Shown here: one piece after another, positions 11,744 to 25,700 of the stretch
Numbering within the stretch: position 1 is the first letter of the stretch
Layout of the letters: the number at the start of each line of letters is the position of its first letter
Source of the DNA: Cercis canadensis
Lineage: Eukaryota > Streptophyta > Magnoliopsida > Fabales > Fabaceae
Direction of reading: 5' to 3'
Assembly: GCA_003255065.1 (NCBI GenBank)
Contig: QAOA01006081.1
Coordinates: 181,032 to 245,031, forward strand
Length of the DNA stretch: 64,000 nucleotides
Notes under the pieces: model-generated
What the model saw: the letters and a program-made list of their open reading frames with translations, nothing else
Database searches by the model: none
What the model was told of the DNA's origin: nothing
Program-made: the position numbers and the translations under genes

Positions 11744-13291
11744 AAATCCTTAGACTAATTATGCTTTGTGATATTTTTAAATTTTTTACTTATTATTTAA
11801 TTCATAAATTTTATCTTTATTCGTATTCTTTATTCAGATAATGTTATGTGCAATTTTATCACTTATCATGTAAAATTGCTATCTGAAATTGATCTAAATT
11901 TACTAATAAAAAATTAAATAGTTATCATGGCTAAAATACTATATTTCTTTCGTTATTTGATAAGAAATATCTCATGCATATTTACTTATTTACATGCTAA
12001 CTATCACATATCTTTAGAAGACCTGTTTTTATTCTTCAAGATAATTAAACTTCTCAGCTTTGGGGGCGGTGGAATTGGGGGAGCAAGGGGGGTTGTAATG
12101 TTTGATTGTAGTGACTGATTTTATTTAGTCTTTATGGTTGTTATGCTTGATTATATATAGTTAATTTATTATTACATTAAATTTATTTGTTCCTAAATTT
12201 TACTCTACCAAAACAAAATTTGTTAGGTTATATTGTTTACACATTTATTATAAAAGGTGTGCGTATATTGTATCTATTTATGTTTGTTTCAAATATATCA
12301 TATTATACTTATTAATTTTATTATAAAAAATTTAAATTTATAAATTATAATATATTAAAAAAGTTTTAAAAATGAGAATGACGAGTTTACTACACAAAAA
12401 TGCTGCAAACCGATGCAAAATTTTTAGAAAAAATAATAAGAAAGTATAAACATAGTTTTTGAAACAGTATTATTGAGGCGAAAGCCTTGAAGGAGTGAAA
12501 AATGAGACAAATAATGGATGTAAAAGTTGTTTGCTGATAAAATTAACAATATGTATTAGGAACAATTATTTTTAAGATTTAAGGAGAAAAAACAGTTAAG
12601 TGCTAAAAAAAATTAGTTTAAATTTTTAAATAGGTACTTATTACATGAAATAACTAAAATATTTCTCAAAATTATGTAGTTATTATGTGTAAAATATATA
12701 ATTCTTTTATTTATTATGAGATTGTTATGTTTATATATAAACAGTACTAAAAAATATTTTAATCATTTTAACTCATGTAATAAAAACTTAATTGAAATTT
12801 TAATTCGTTTAATACTTAAATGTCTTTTCTCTTTGATTTTAGAACTTCTTAAAAATAATTCTTCTATTGTATTACTTTTTATTTTTGCTAAGTAATAATA
12901 CGCGTCCATAAGTAATATCCATAGCTTTTTAGCCCCGATTGTAAACGAAAGAAAAATAGCTAGACAATCCTTACCAAAAAAAAAAATAGCTAGACAATGT
13001 TATCCTCATCCACCCAAAAATGAGACCCTTTCCGAATAAGATTATGATCCGAAAGGCATTTTACCACGTCCACTCAAACCACGGTCCCCACCTCTACCAA
13101 TCTTCAAATAATCGTGTGGAAATATAATTATTATTGCATATTACACACTACCCACGAACTACAGGAAAGAGTTTGAAGCTCAACGGCTTCAGAGTCTCAA
13201 ACGAACGACCAGAGAAAGAAAGGAGCCAAGGGAAAGAATATATAATATTATACTTTTTTTTAAAAAAAAAAGTAAACTCCTTAGAAAGGAG

Positions 13292-16200
13292 ATGCTTTGG
13301 AGCACAAGCGCAGCGGGTGTCTCTCAGTGTGTTTCAGTGTCTCATGCTGTTTCTGCTTTATCTATTTCTCGTAGAATTTGGTTCCAATCAAGTCCCACAA
13401 ATTTTAGATTGGTTGGCCTCAACAACATCTCCCACACTGTCTCGAATCTCTTATCCAATTCTGCAAGCATCGAATGGAACAGAAAGGCCAATTCTAATCG
13501 ATCCGCGATGGCAACTTTCACAACTCGCGCATCAGCGCAGCCCCTCAAGAACGCTGACGAGCTCATCGACTCCGTCGAGACGTTTATCTTCGACTGTGAC
13601 GGTACGTGGTCTTATTTTCTCTTCCTTCGTTTTGCATAAAGAATGAGCGATTCCTTCAATTAATTTTTTCTTTGTTTTACTCGGAAAGTTTTTATTTTCT
13701 ATGTGAATGAAATTTCTTTACATAAATTATTTCCTCAAATTATTTGGCATTGATATATGCTATAGTTGACGGCTACTCAGAAAGGTGATGAACGTAATTA
13801 GATTAAGGGGATATTGACTACAATTGGGTTGATTACACAATTATGACAAACAGCGTATATATATATATATATATATATATCATGAATCTCCTATTTGATT
13901 TGTGCTGCTTTGTGGTCATGTGTATAGTGGTATACGTTTAGCCTCCTGGATGACATTTTCCTCTAAATTTTGACATACTCTAGTAGAATTTCATTTTCTG
14001 TCATTACCTCAGGGAATTATTATTCAAGGAGTGCCCGCTACCATGTTGTGTAGTTCCTGCTTTGCAAGAAAATATCACTTCTGAAAATGTTGCTTTTTGC
14101 GAGAAGCATTACATACAAGAAACAGATTCGCCATTGATTGACAAAAATGCTATTTAATTATCAAACTAAGAGAGAAAGATAAATAAAAGAAGTTACAAAA
14201 GAAAAGGGGAGGAAAAGAAAAAAAAAGGTGGTTATTTATTTCTTACATTATTATATATGACTTTTTTTCAATCATACGACAGAGGGTTAAATAAACTTAA
14301 CTCTAATTTGGCTTAAACAATTATTATTTTAAAATTGGTTTAAACTGAATTTTGTTCTTTGTTTTCATATCAACGGAAGTTTGTTCCCAAGGGGACACCG
14401 CGTGGTTGATTATTTGGCACTACCCAGTTTAAATCTCATTTGGAGCGGGTGGGTGGGATTGGGGGAGGAGATAGACTACCTTATTATGTAGCTTCTAGTG
14501 GACCCAATAAAATGTCAATGATGAGTTTAACTATTCTCTTTCCATTTTCTGAGGAATGGCTTTGGCTTTCCTCTGTAATTCAAGTGCCCCGACGTACATT
14601 TCTTTTAATAGTAGTAGTGAACTAATTATTCTATCATCAACCTGGTGGATTTTGTGAAAACATTTATGGATTTCGATGTAATGCTCCCATCTTATTATAC
14701 ATTACTTTTCTATTTTTAAACTTATTTTGCAGGAGTTATATGGAAAGGAGATAGCTTAATAGAAGGAGTTCCAGAAACTCTTGACATGCTTCGGTCAAAG
14801 GTTTGTGTACTGGTGTAGGCATTTACTTGCATGTGTAAATATTTGCTTTTTAGAAAATTTCGCCATTCTGTTAAATCTAGGCCTTTTTATGCACATTTTA
14901 TTAGGAATTCTTCTTTTTATGGAATATTTTACAATTGTTGGTACAATTCTTCAGGGAAAAAGATTAGTTTTTGTTACCAACAACTCAACAAAGTCTAGGA
15001 AGCAATATGGAAAGAAATTTGAGACACTTGGTCTGAATGTCGGTGAGGTTAGTCCACACTTTTTATTCTTCAGTTCCTCCGTTTGGATAAAGATTGTTAA
15101 TATACTCTTTAACTATTTGAATTGTTTCAGGAGGAAATTTTTGCATCATCTTTTGCAGCTGCTGCATATTTGAAGTCCATTAATTTCCCAAAAGATAAGA
15201 AGGTGATTTATATTTATGTTTTTAGTTTGCAGGATGCTTACGAATATAATCTATTTAATGATCAACGCTAGGTGATCATTGCATTGGTAAAGCTAAAAAG
15301 TTGCATTCGGAGCCACACATTTTACATTCATGGATGTTTTGATTACTTTAATGCTTGTTAGCCTTAACTTATCAAGCCTCATACAACCACAACATCATGG
15401 CAATCTTCCTCTAGGTTTACAGATGAGAAGCAGAATTACCTAAGTAGGCTACTGTTCTTCTGGTAAATTAAGAAAAAAGTCGAACTAATTTACCTGCATG
15501 TAGTGGATTAGTAGAGGTAAGTGTGCTGCATCCTCCAGCACATTATTTTCTGCAATGGATCTTCTTCACCTTCCTTCATTTTTTTTCTCCATATTTTTGC
15601 TGTCTTCTTCTATAAATGTTTTTGGGTTGAATTCACTTTACCCCTTGTAATTAAGCTTAAATTACTTAACTCTTAGATTTAGAGTGAGTTTGGATAGAGA
15701 AGCATTTTATTATCATTAATTTTTTTAAAAAGGTACCTTTTTAAGAAAAAGCAGAAGCTAGAGAAGCTCCATTTATGAGCTTTTTGAAAAGCCCCATTTT
15801 ATTTTATTTTGCTTTTTTTAGTGGTTTAAAAGTTTTTAAAAGCTCATCCAAGCTCACAATATATATATATACACTCTCCATCACTGTCACTTCACCCCTG
15901 TAGTATTCTTTGTATTCGGTGTTCCATCTGCTCATTTTTCTGATGGCAAATGCAAGTTTACCCTCACTGTGGCTATACTTGAAATTATTTTAACTCCTCA
16001 GACTCAAAATTTGTTTCTTTACCCTTATGCCTTCTACAAAGCTGCAACAGTGAGGGATAAATTGATGTTATGGCTAACAACAAGGATAGGTTGAAGTTAA
16101 ACCATATTTAGCTTAATGCTTATGTGCGGTAAATTTCTTCAGCAAAATCACAGACCATTATCCTCCTTTTATGTTGTGCACGTATGAGTTGCTTTCACAT

Positions 16201-19200
16201 GGAGTCAAAAGAAAAAAAAAAGCTTTCACAATTTAACTATTCCTGTAGGATGAAGGTAAATGACTGATGGATCATGATTCAGGTTTATGTCATTGGAGAA
16301 GATGGTATCTTGAAGGAGCTTGAGCTTGCTGGATATCAATACCTTGGTGGGCCTGTATGTATTGACTTCCAATATGCAAGTTTCGCTATTTATTACCCTA
16401 TATCCTTGCAAATCTATTATTAAGTTTGATTGATAATGCATCTAAATTAAATTTGATTGATAATGCTTGGTGGTCACTGTCTGATGCATGAGTGGATGAG
16501 TTTCAGATTGAGAAAAACGACATCAGTGTACTATACAAGTCTAATATAAAACTAATGTTCAATAAGACCCACTTTTTTTTGAAAAAACAAAGAGTACAGA
16601 AAGACCTATGTAATGCTTATTGGTGAACCCAAGGAAAAATAAGAAGCTAATAGGAAGGAAATAGAAAAAAGAAACCCCTTAAATAACAAATAGCCACAAT
16701 TTTTACAGTAATTCCTAAATTAATAATCAACCAGAAAAAGTAGAATATGAATCCCTAAATTCGGTGGTGCCGATAGCCTGAAATCGATAAGCTGGTTGAG
16801 GCAACTTGCAAAGAGTTAAAATGTTGGTAGAAATTCAGAAGATATTGCTGATTCATTTGAAGAACCAAGAATCTTTTTATTTCTTACAGACTCAATTGTT
16901 TGATATGCAATAATGACGTGAAAGGCATGTAGGTTGTGTTTCGATGAAGAAATAAAAAGATTGCAAATAATTTTAAAATGTCAGAAAATAAAATACAGAG
17001 CTTATTAAATTCTGAATTTGGATATTTGTTTCTAGGTGCATGTGATTGAGGATCTACCATCAATAGATGGCTGTATTGATGCCAGATAGATGGCGTGATG
17101 GTACATCTGTCAAAACTGATGCTCCATTGCTTGGGTTACTGATAGGGATGTGGAAATTCTAATTGAGACAATAGATTGTCTTCTGGCCCCATGTTGTGTT
17201 CACCAGAAATTTTCAGTCAATCCAAGAAATTCTATATTGTGTTAGTCAAACTAGGAATTTTATGTATTAGAGTTTGAAATCACCACTAAAAATGAATTTA
17301 CCCACATAATTTATCTATCCAAATACACTCTAATTCCAGTTTGCTTATATTAAGGATTAATAGAAATGGTTCGTGTAGTCAATCTGAGATTTATTTATGT
17401 GTGATTGCTTGAGGTTTTGATGCATCAACTAAAAATGATGCAGATATTATATCCGTCATTGATATGTAACCATTGTATATGATCCTCTCTCCATCTTCTT
17501 CATGTGTGTTATTCCTTCAGGAAGACGGTGGGAAAAAGATAGAGCTGAAGCCTGGGTTTTTAATGGAGCATGACAAGGATGTATAAACTTCAAGCCTTAC
17601 TTGATTATCAAAGCTTGGTTTTAGCAATTTTTGTTCAGTATTGTTCCTATGTCCTATCAAAGAAGTGTCTTTATTATTAGGTTGGGGCAGTTGTTGTTGG
17701 ATTTGATCGCTACTTCAACTACTACAAAATCCAGTAAGATATCGAACACTGACACAGATACATCAAAAGTACTTGTCTGCACACAGATTAGAGACATAGC
17801 TGTTACCTGTTGATTGAAGAAATGAGAAGTAGTGGTTGACATCAGTATCCTTTTAATAATTCTTTTTCCATGTAAAATACTGCAGTAAATGGATTCAGGT
17901 CCATAAGTCAGCCATTTTTTCATATTTGTATTTGTACATCTATAAGATAACTTCATTTTATCTTATTTTTTTGTTTGGAGTTGAAAGTATATTATATTGT
18001 ACTCTTCAATTTGCAGTGATCTTTTGTAACAGTAGAAGGCACTGATTCTGGAACCAGAGATGTAATATGTATTTTAGTGTGTATCAATGATCACGCTTTT
18101 ATTTCAACATCTAGCCTTGCTCTGTTAAGCTGGACAGAATTTCTGAATTGTTTTAATAATATCACTGTTTCCTCCATGATGATAGGTATGGAACTCTCTG
18201 TATACGTGAAAACCCTGGATGCCTTTTCATTGCTACAAATCAAGATGCTGTTACTCATCTTACAGATGCTCAGGAATGGGCAGGTTCAACCTTACCCCCT
18301 CTTATTATTGATGTTCTATAATGACATTGCTTTTCGTAATCATGCCTTCTTTGGGAATATTTCTCAAGTCCTAGGCTTTGTTAGACTAGAAAAGGGTTCA
18401 ACACAGTCAATTACATGGAATGTTTCTTAGGCTTTTATCAGTAGAACTTTCAGTGTATGGAGTATCTGTTATTTTTCAGCAATAAATACTGTCGGTGAAT
18501 GTAATAATGCAGTTACTTGTTATTATTTCTGGATTTGAGTTAATGTCAAATAGCCACTATAATGTCTCCTTGGTTTCAGGTGGGGGATCTATGGTCGGTG
18601 CTATCAGTGGATCTACTCAACGTGAGCCACTAGTTGTCGGAAAACCCTCGACTTTTATGATGGACTACTTAGCAAGCAAGTAAAGTTTTCTAATGCCTTA
18701 TTTCATGTTCTTCTCAATGAATTTATGTTACGCAGTTTCATCCATAGTTTCCCCATGATAAGACAACCATTAGGTGTTGTTGTACTCAACCATATGATAA
18801 AATAATTTTTGGTGTGTGATAACAAATAGTTGGGTAGTCTTTGGTCTTGAGAGTTAGAAAATAATGATTGATCTTTGCTAACTGTAAAACATGAGAAACA
18901 GTTACAAATTAAACGTGCATTTATTAAAATTTCAACATAGGGACAATACATTAGAACAAACCAAACCGGACTTTAAGCAAGGTTGATGGACCATTCCCTT
19001 TGTAAATAGCAGCGCAGCTTTGAGATGTAAATAACTAGAATGTTTATATTAATTAAAAAAAAAAAAAAAAGGAGTGTGCATGTCTCAGGGATGGGTAATG
19101 ACAAATATGTTAGGGGTGCATGTCTCGAATTCTAAAGGACTTTCAAAAATTAAAATAATATTTGTTTTCAACAAAGTGGTTAGGCAATTTTTTGTGTAGG

Positions 19201-19740
19201 GAGTCGGAAAATAATTCTGTTGGTTTCTATTGTACTTTCTACTACATATATGGAAGCAACTATCCGACCCCCACCTCGATGCGACTTATTTCACATCTCT
19301 GATGATTTTTTTGTCATGTTTTGGTTTGAATTAGTTGGCACAATCTGAATTTTATTAAATTTACCTAAACTTTTTTTATGATAAAATTCCACCCTTTTTT
19401 GTATAAAATCCACTCAAACATCCAGGCGGGGGTAGGATAGAATTAGCCTATAGAGAGAGAGATGAAACTTGACAACACATTTCGCTGGAGGACTTTCCCT
19501 TGAGTCAGTCATGATTTATCCAATGACAGATTTGGCATCCTGAAGACACAGATATGTATGGTTGGGGACAGATTAGATACGGATATTTTGTTTGGACAAA
19601 ATGGTGGCTGCAAAACCCTTCTTGTCCTTTCAGGGGTGACCTCATTGGCAATGCTTCAGAGTCCCAACAACTCCATCCAACCAGACTTTTATACGAACAA
19701 AATTTCAGATTTTCTTTCCTTGAAAGCTGCAACTGTGTGA
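13292..19740 (+). CDS. PGLP1: Phosphoglycolate phosphatase 1, chloroplast
   Basis: Hydrolyses 2-phosphoglycolate from the Rubisco oxygenase reaction to glycolate, the first step of photorespiration, in the chloroplast stroma. I assembled 10 exons with GT-AG borders in phase: 13292-13601, 14733-14800, 14955-15047, 15131-15202, 16283-16354, 17521-17580, 17681-17733, 18186-18283, 18580-18679 and 19530-19740. They encode 378 aa (Arabidopsis PGLP1 is about 362). The first 70 or so residues are rich in Ser and poor in acidic residues, as in a transit peptide. HAD-fold motifs are all present: FDCDG at 100-104 with the nucleophile Asp101 and Asp103, VTNNS at 133-137, VGKPS at 295-299 with Lys297, and GDRLDTDI at 321-328 with metal-binding Asp residues. 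An in-frame Met further in (MATFTTRAS) could serve as an alternative start, but the upstream Met gives the fuller transit peptide. Confidence 0.96.
13856..13880. repeat. (TA)n microsatellite in PGLP1 intron 1
   Basis: A simple run of about 12 TA dinucleotides inside the first intron. The true length may differ from the assembly. Confidence 0.9.
15684..15857. mobile_element. Small inverted-repeat element (MITE-like) in PGLP1 intron 4
   Basis: The left end reads GTGAGTTTGGATAGAG. The right end, read in reverse complement, is GTGAGCTTGGATGAGC. The roughly 16-bp ends therefore match at most positions and enclose about 174 bp. Internal sequence rich in GCTTTT/AAAAGC adds further inverted complementarity. 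No coding sequence is present. I could not identify a clear target-site duplication, so the class is not assigned. Confidence 0.5.
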
Positions 19741-20595
19741 CCCTATACACTTATTTTTGGATCTTGTATAACCCCTACACAGATTATGGCATAATCATTT
19801 GTTCTATGTTTACATGTCATTATATTATTACACTTCTATCATTTTTCTTGCTATTCCTGCGAAGAATCAACTAATGGTTTGTTTTTGAACCCTCTAGTTG
19901 TATATTTCCTTGGTTAGGGATGGGAGTTAAACCTTAGCAAACCTTTAATTTGTATGTTTAAGAGTGTGTTTGAAACATTTCTTAATTAGGAATGAACCAA
20001 AATCTTAGACGGGCATACAAGTTGTAGAAAACAGGGAGTGAGAAAGGATTTTCTTCTGTTTGGTTGCTTGAGTGAAATTTGGAGAGACAAAAAAGTGGGT
20101 GTCAAATAGAGCAAGATCTGGCGGAAATTTTTTCTCTCCGTTGGTAGAGAGAAGACTTCTTGTTTTATTTTATTTATTTATTTATTTTGAGGGAGTAGAC
20201 TTGTTGTTTTATGTTGTGAGGGTCCCGCCTGAAAGTGTTACGACATTTTAAAGTGAGGTGGTTCTAGCATACTAGGAAAGTATGTGATATTTTTTTTTTT
20301 GATATAGTAGCATAATAATTATTGATGTGGAAAATATTTAATTTGAATTGTTAAAAAGTAAACAGCCAAGATTAAAAACTTAAGTTTTTATATCAATAAT
20401 AATTAATGTTGTCATGTTAAGAAAGTATCACATACTTTTTTCAATATGTGAGAAAAGCCTTTTAAACTTATATAAAAAATATTATGGCTTATTACTCTGA
20501 AGAAAGGGAAAGATGCATGTTTGAATCTAGGAAAAATTGTGAGGAAGTTAATGCTTTTCAAGTCACATTTGCATGAAGTGAAATATGTAATTATT

Positions 20596-20632
<37 letters not shown>

Positions 20633-21742
20633 CATTATTTATGTGATTATTTTGTTTTGTATAATTATTATATTTAAATATAATTATTTTGTCTTTTTTT
20701 TTTTGCTTAATTTCAGTTTTCATCCTTTATTTGGCCATACGAACTTTTTAGTTCCTCAATTTTGAAATAACACTTTTAAAATTTTTATTAACTACAAAAA
20801 TTAGAAAACAATTTCTCCCCGTAACATTTTAGTAACTACAAAAATCAAAACACATTATAATACTTTTAATATCTAATTATTAAATATTTTGACCAATATT
20901 ATTTACATATTGATAGTTACACTACTATTATACATCTCTTGCAAGTCCTTATGCTAGAGAATTCAATTCTATTTAACCATGGATCTATTTGTTTATGCTT
21001 CATGTGCTTTTTTTTTGTTCAATTCTATATTGGTGCAATTCCTTATCTTCTCCATCAAAGAGAAGCTTAATAGAGAGACAGAGAGGGTGAGATTGAGAGG
21101 GAGGTGAATAATTTTTTTTGCCACATCATTGCTATGTCAACACTATTGTTAGTTTTTGGATGGAGTTAGATTAGTGGACCAATTTGTTCATTTTGTAAAA
21201 CTTAAGGATTAAAAATGTCATTTGAAAATAAATAGACCAAAATGTTAATCTAAGCAAAATAGAGGGGTCAAGACGTTCATATGGGCAAAATAGAGAAACT
21301 AAAATTACAATTAAACCAAACAAATTTCACATCGATGCCATGTGGCTGTTACATGTTTGTCACCTTAGCAACACCATTAATTTTTTGACGGTGTTAGAGA
21401 TGTGATCCAATTCGTTCATTTTGTAAAACTTAATGGACTAAAAAGTTTCGTTTAAAAATAGGTGGATTGAAAAGTTCATTTCATCAAAATGAGAGGACTA
21501 AAATTATATTTAAACCATAAAATAACTACTTAATGTTAAGAAATATTTCAACCACTTTACATAATGTAATAGATACATACTTACAAAAAAAAATTACCTT
21601 TAGAACTTCCCTATCATCCAAGTTCAATTGGGCGATAATTCTCCCTTTTTATTTTACATTTATATCAAGGGTTATTTTTCTCAATCAAACCAACAAACTT
21701 TTCTTCTTTCCTTTCAAACCAAACAAGAGAAATATATTTCTC

Positions 21743-21783
<41 letters not shown>

Positions 21784-22711
21784 TTTTTTACTCATAAAGA
21801 GATAAAACATATTCTCTCTACTTTTCTCTTATCTTTAATTGTTTTTTTTCTTGTCATTTTCTTTCCGCATCCAAACAAACATGGCATTAAGTATATAAAG
21901 AATCAAAGAAAGATGAAGTATTCTTGATCACTGTGGAAGATTCCTATCTCTCCAAATAAATAAAAAATTAATTATTAAATTCCAGTAGTAGCTATATTAT
22001 AAGCATGCTTAATTATTAGAATGCTAATATATATTATCTATTCATTAGATTTATTATTTATTAAGTAAAATAAATAGTTAATTTTATATGTGGGATAATG
22101 AATAATTAACCTGAATAATGTGAAAATTCCTAGATAGTCCTCAGCCAAAAAGAGATGGTTGCCTGTATATACAATCTTATTTTCTTATTCCTTGTGTATT
22201 TACAGAAACTTAAAAAAAGTATCTCGAAAAGAAAAAAAAAAAGCGTCATGCAGGCATTTTCCCCCCTTAGCCTTGACTACTCCCAGCCAGATTAATGGCT
22301 GCTTTCTACCAATCAACGGTGGGTTCGATACTTCGATCTCTTTTATTGAGTGCAAATGTGGTTGAATTAACTTTTGGATTTTAATATCATCGTATTTCTA
22401 CACGTTTTGCGCATGAAGGTTGAAGAAGATCGAAATTTAATCTCATCCTCTTTCTTTATCAAATATTTCATCTTAATATCGTAATTTCTCCTGGATTTAG
22501 ATAAGAAGATCCACATGTCCCAAATCTTCCTCTCAATATCATTTAATCCTGGTTTATGAACAGTCTCCTATATGCTATTCCTTCCCCCACGTATTTCGTT
22601 TCAGATAAACTAAATTAGATAAGGTTTTTTTTTTTTTTTTAAAAAAAAAAGAAATAAAAAATGTTACCCTGGGGAAGTGGGTTTTCGGAGTGGTGGTGAT
22701 TGATTCTTATA
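19741..22711. other. Intergenic region with decayed repeats
   Basis: This is 2.97 kb between PGLP1 and the ARIADNE gene. It contains (TA)n tracts at about 20599-20630 and 21746-21773. Two diverged direct copies of one repeat lie at about 21121-21290 and 21352-21517, and both contain TTCATTTTGTAAAACTTAA. A poly(T)/poly(A) pair sits at 22626-22650 just before the ARIADNE start. No gene was recognised. Confidence 0.5.
21121..21517. repeat. Two diverged direct repeats of unknown family
   Basis: The blocks 21121-21290 and 21352-21517 share the order of several segments: CCA-ATTYGTTCATTTTGTAAAACTTAA, then GGAYTAAAAA, then a run ending in an A-rich segment before AAACC. Divergence is roughly 20-25 percent by eye. 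This looks like an old repeated element, but I cannot name the family. Confidence 0.45.
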
Positions 22712-25700
22712 ATGGAATTGGAGGACGACTTCGATATGCAAGATGTCAATGATGATGGGGAGTCGGTGGATAATGAAGACGACTTCTATAGCGGCGGCGA
22801 TTACGACGCAGGCTTGTACAGTGACGATGGTGACGCGCCAGATTTCGAGTTCATCGACAATGATTCTGATGATTCTGACGATACTGCCTTGTATCGTCAT
22901 CAGGTGGGTGTTCCTGCTATTCTTCTTCAGAAATTTGAAATTGGTTTGGTTATAAAATTGCAAACGAAGCTTTGATTGGTTTGAAATTCGTTTAAATTTT
23001 GGACGTTGGGTTGATGCTCTTGCCCTGTCTAAAGGTTTATTTGAATGTGCTCAAGTAATGCCTTTATGTTGGAATGAGCTGCTATTTGAAATTCTGAATT
23101 TATCAATTTCATTTACGTTTAGTCTAATGTAAAAACTGTGTTTCCTGTTCACTATTTATGGTATCTCATCTTTATTTTGTTATTTTCCCCTTAAAACTTA
23201 CAATCTTTTGGCATTTTTCGTTAAGCACGTGATACATGTACGTAGAGATTGGAGATCGAACCCAACATGTATTCATAAATACAAATATATTTAAATTGTT
23301 ATTCGTTTGGTTTTGAGATTGGTTAATTGAGAATTTTTGGTGATCTTGCTTGTTTTTTATATTTCATTTTACCTATTTTAAACTGGCTTATATCTTTATC
23401 AACATAACAATGATCTTTATTTTCTTTGTCTACCATTGTTTTGTTTTGTCCCTTTTCTTCTTTCCATCTAGGTTAGCATGAGAATATGAATTTGATTTTT
23501 ATATGGTCTTGGATGTGAATTTGATGTGAAACTTTCAACTTTCAAGGTTCAGAATCATAGTGCCATGGGTTCCATCAATTCAGAATACAATCGTGCTTTG
23601 TGGGTCTAACTTGACTTGTCAGTGTAAAGGGATTAAGAAATAATGTGTTCCATTAATCTGGAAGACAGCCTTGGTTATCAAAACCACTATCTGGATCATA
23701 TGATATTGCGATCCTGCCATGCCCAAACAATCAGTAGGATTACTGCGATTGCAACAAGATCATTGCAATCAATAAGATTGTGTGGGATGTTACCAATCCT
23801 ACCAGGTTTCAATTGGGTGAATTTTTTTTTTCTTTTACTCATAGAGCACATGGTTTTTTCAAAAATCTTCTTGGTAGACATGCAGAGATGCCAGAGAGAT
23901 TGGAGAGCTCTTTCACATTAATGTTTTGTTTAAGGAGGATATTTTACCTCCTTTTTCTTTGTTTTCCCCCTTTCCTTCTAATAAAATTTCTTCCTTTATC
24001 AAAAAACAAAATAGAAAAAAAGAAAAAGACAAACAGACATTTAAATCTATATTTCTAACATTCAACTTATTTGGGTGAGATAATGTTAGGACGACTAGTA
24101 TTTGAATGGTTGGCTTGTTGTTTCCTTATACATCTGGAAGGATAGTATGTTGTTATTGTTATTTTAGTTGAAAGACTAATAAAAATTATGTACTAATAAA
24201 ATTTAAAACTTGAAGACATCATTGTCATGTGGAACATTATGTATTGATTTGCACGATGGTTGTCTGTTGAATTTTATTTTTATTTGAAAATTCACACTTT
24301 AGAGGAAAAATGATTTATTAGGTATTCCATCTATTAAGTTGATCTCATGTAGCACATATTTTGTTATATTTTTTTTTTTTCCTTTTTCTCTAGTATATCA
24401 GTATACATCACTTTGTTTGTAATAGTTCATTGGATCTTATAAACTCCCTCGCTGATCCTAACCTTGGATACAACCATGCAAAAAGCGGCTAACTTGACAC
24501 AGAATTGCATAAAGGGATTAAGAAATTAATCATCATCAAAATATTATGATGAAATTGGTTGACCTAGTATACCATAACATAATTTTAACTTATACCGCAG
24601 GGACTCAGTTTATCCAATCTTTCTTCAGTCTTTACAGGATGATCTTCTTTTATTTAGCTGCAAGAGGTCATTGTGTGTGTCTTTTCTGCTTCATAATATC
24701 CTAGTATTACTAATTTGTTATTATTGTACATTCTGAAGAATTACATGCTTATATTAGTAGTTTTAATGTCTTACAAACTGAGAATTCTTATTTTCTTGTC
24801 CAGCAAAACTATACCATCTTGAGTGAAAATGACATTTGTCAACGTCAAGAGGATGATGTTATGAGGATATCTACTGTGCTATCCATTTCAAAAGTTGCAG
24901 CTAGTATACTGCTTCGCTATTATAATTGGTATAGTCTTTGGTCAAGACATCATGTAGTAATATTGTATTAGAATATCCATCTATTTGAAAAAATATGCAT
25001 ATAAATATTTCTCTTTAGATGACTAAATTTCTGCTTGAATGTTGACTAAATTAATTTCTACTGGACTATATTTCGTAGAAAAATTCAATCTTAAATGTTA
25101 TTCTGACATTGGTGTTTTATGAACTTTTGCTTCATATAATGACAGGAATGTTGGTAAAGTACATGATGAATGGTTTGTAGATGAAGAAAAGGTTCGCAGG
25201 GCTGTTGGCTTATTGGAGAAACCTGTTGTGGAATACCCAAATGCTAAAGAGGTAAGCATTCCCTGTTTGGAAGTGGTGGACGTTCTCTCTGATTCTGTTA
25301 TGATGCTCTTCTATCATATGTGTATATCTATTTGTATATAAATATAAATAAATGTGAGCTTTCTCTAAAAGGCTGTCTTATATTGGCAGCTGACTTGTGG
25401 AATCTGTTTTGAAACCTATCCTTGTGATAGGATGCATGCTGCTTCTTGTGCCCATCCTTTTTGTACCACATGCTGGGCAGGTTTGTTGTTCAAGTGCTCA
25501 TCGTTATTGCATGTCATTATGCCAACGAAACCTTTCTGCTTCTCTGTATGTGTGGGACATTTGAACTTTTTCTACAGATGAGTTGAGACAATAGATGGCT
25601 TTTTTTAATTTGTATTATGTGATATTCCTTTCCTCTTCCCATTTGGTGCCAGTCATCTTTATCTTTTAATAATTGTTTTTGAATCATCATATGCGTTTAT

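Larger units (their letters stand above)
10643..13291. other. Divergent intergenic region, FAS1 and PGLP1 promoters
   Basis: This 2.65-kb AT-rich spacer lies between the start codons of two divergently transcribed genes. It contains a GC-rich E2F-like site about 290 bp upstream of FAS1 and an 8-N gap at 11695-11702 between poly(T) and poly(A). A CT-rich block lies at 11300-11355, and low-complexity AT DNA fills 11420-12900. No coding sequence is supported. The frame at 11927-12118 has no family resemblance. Confidence 0.5.
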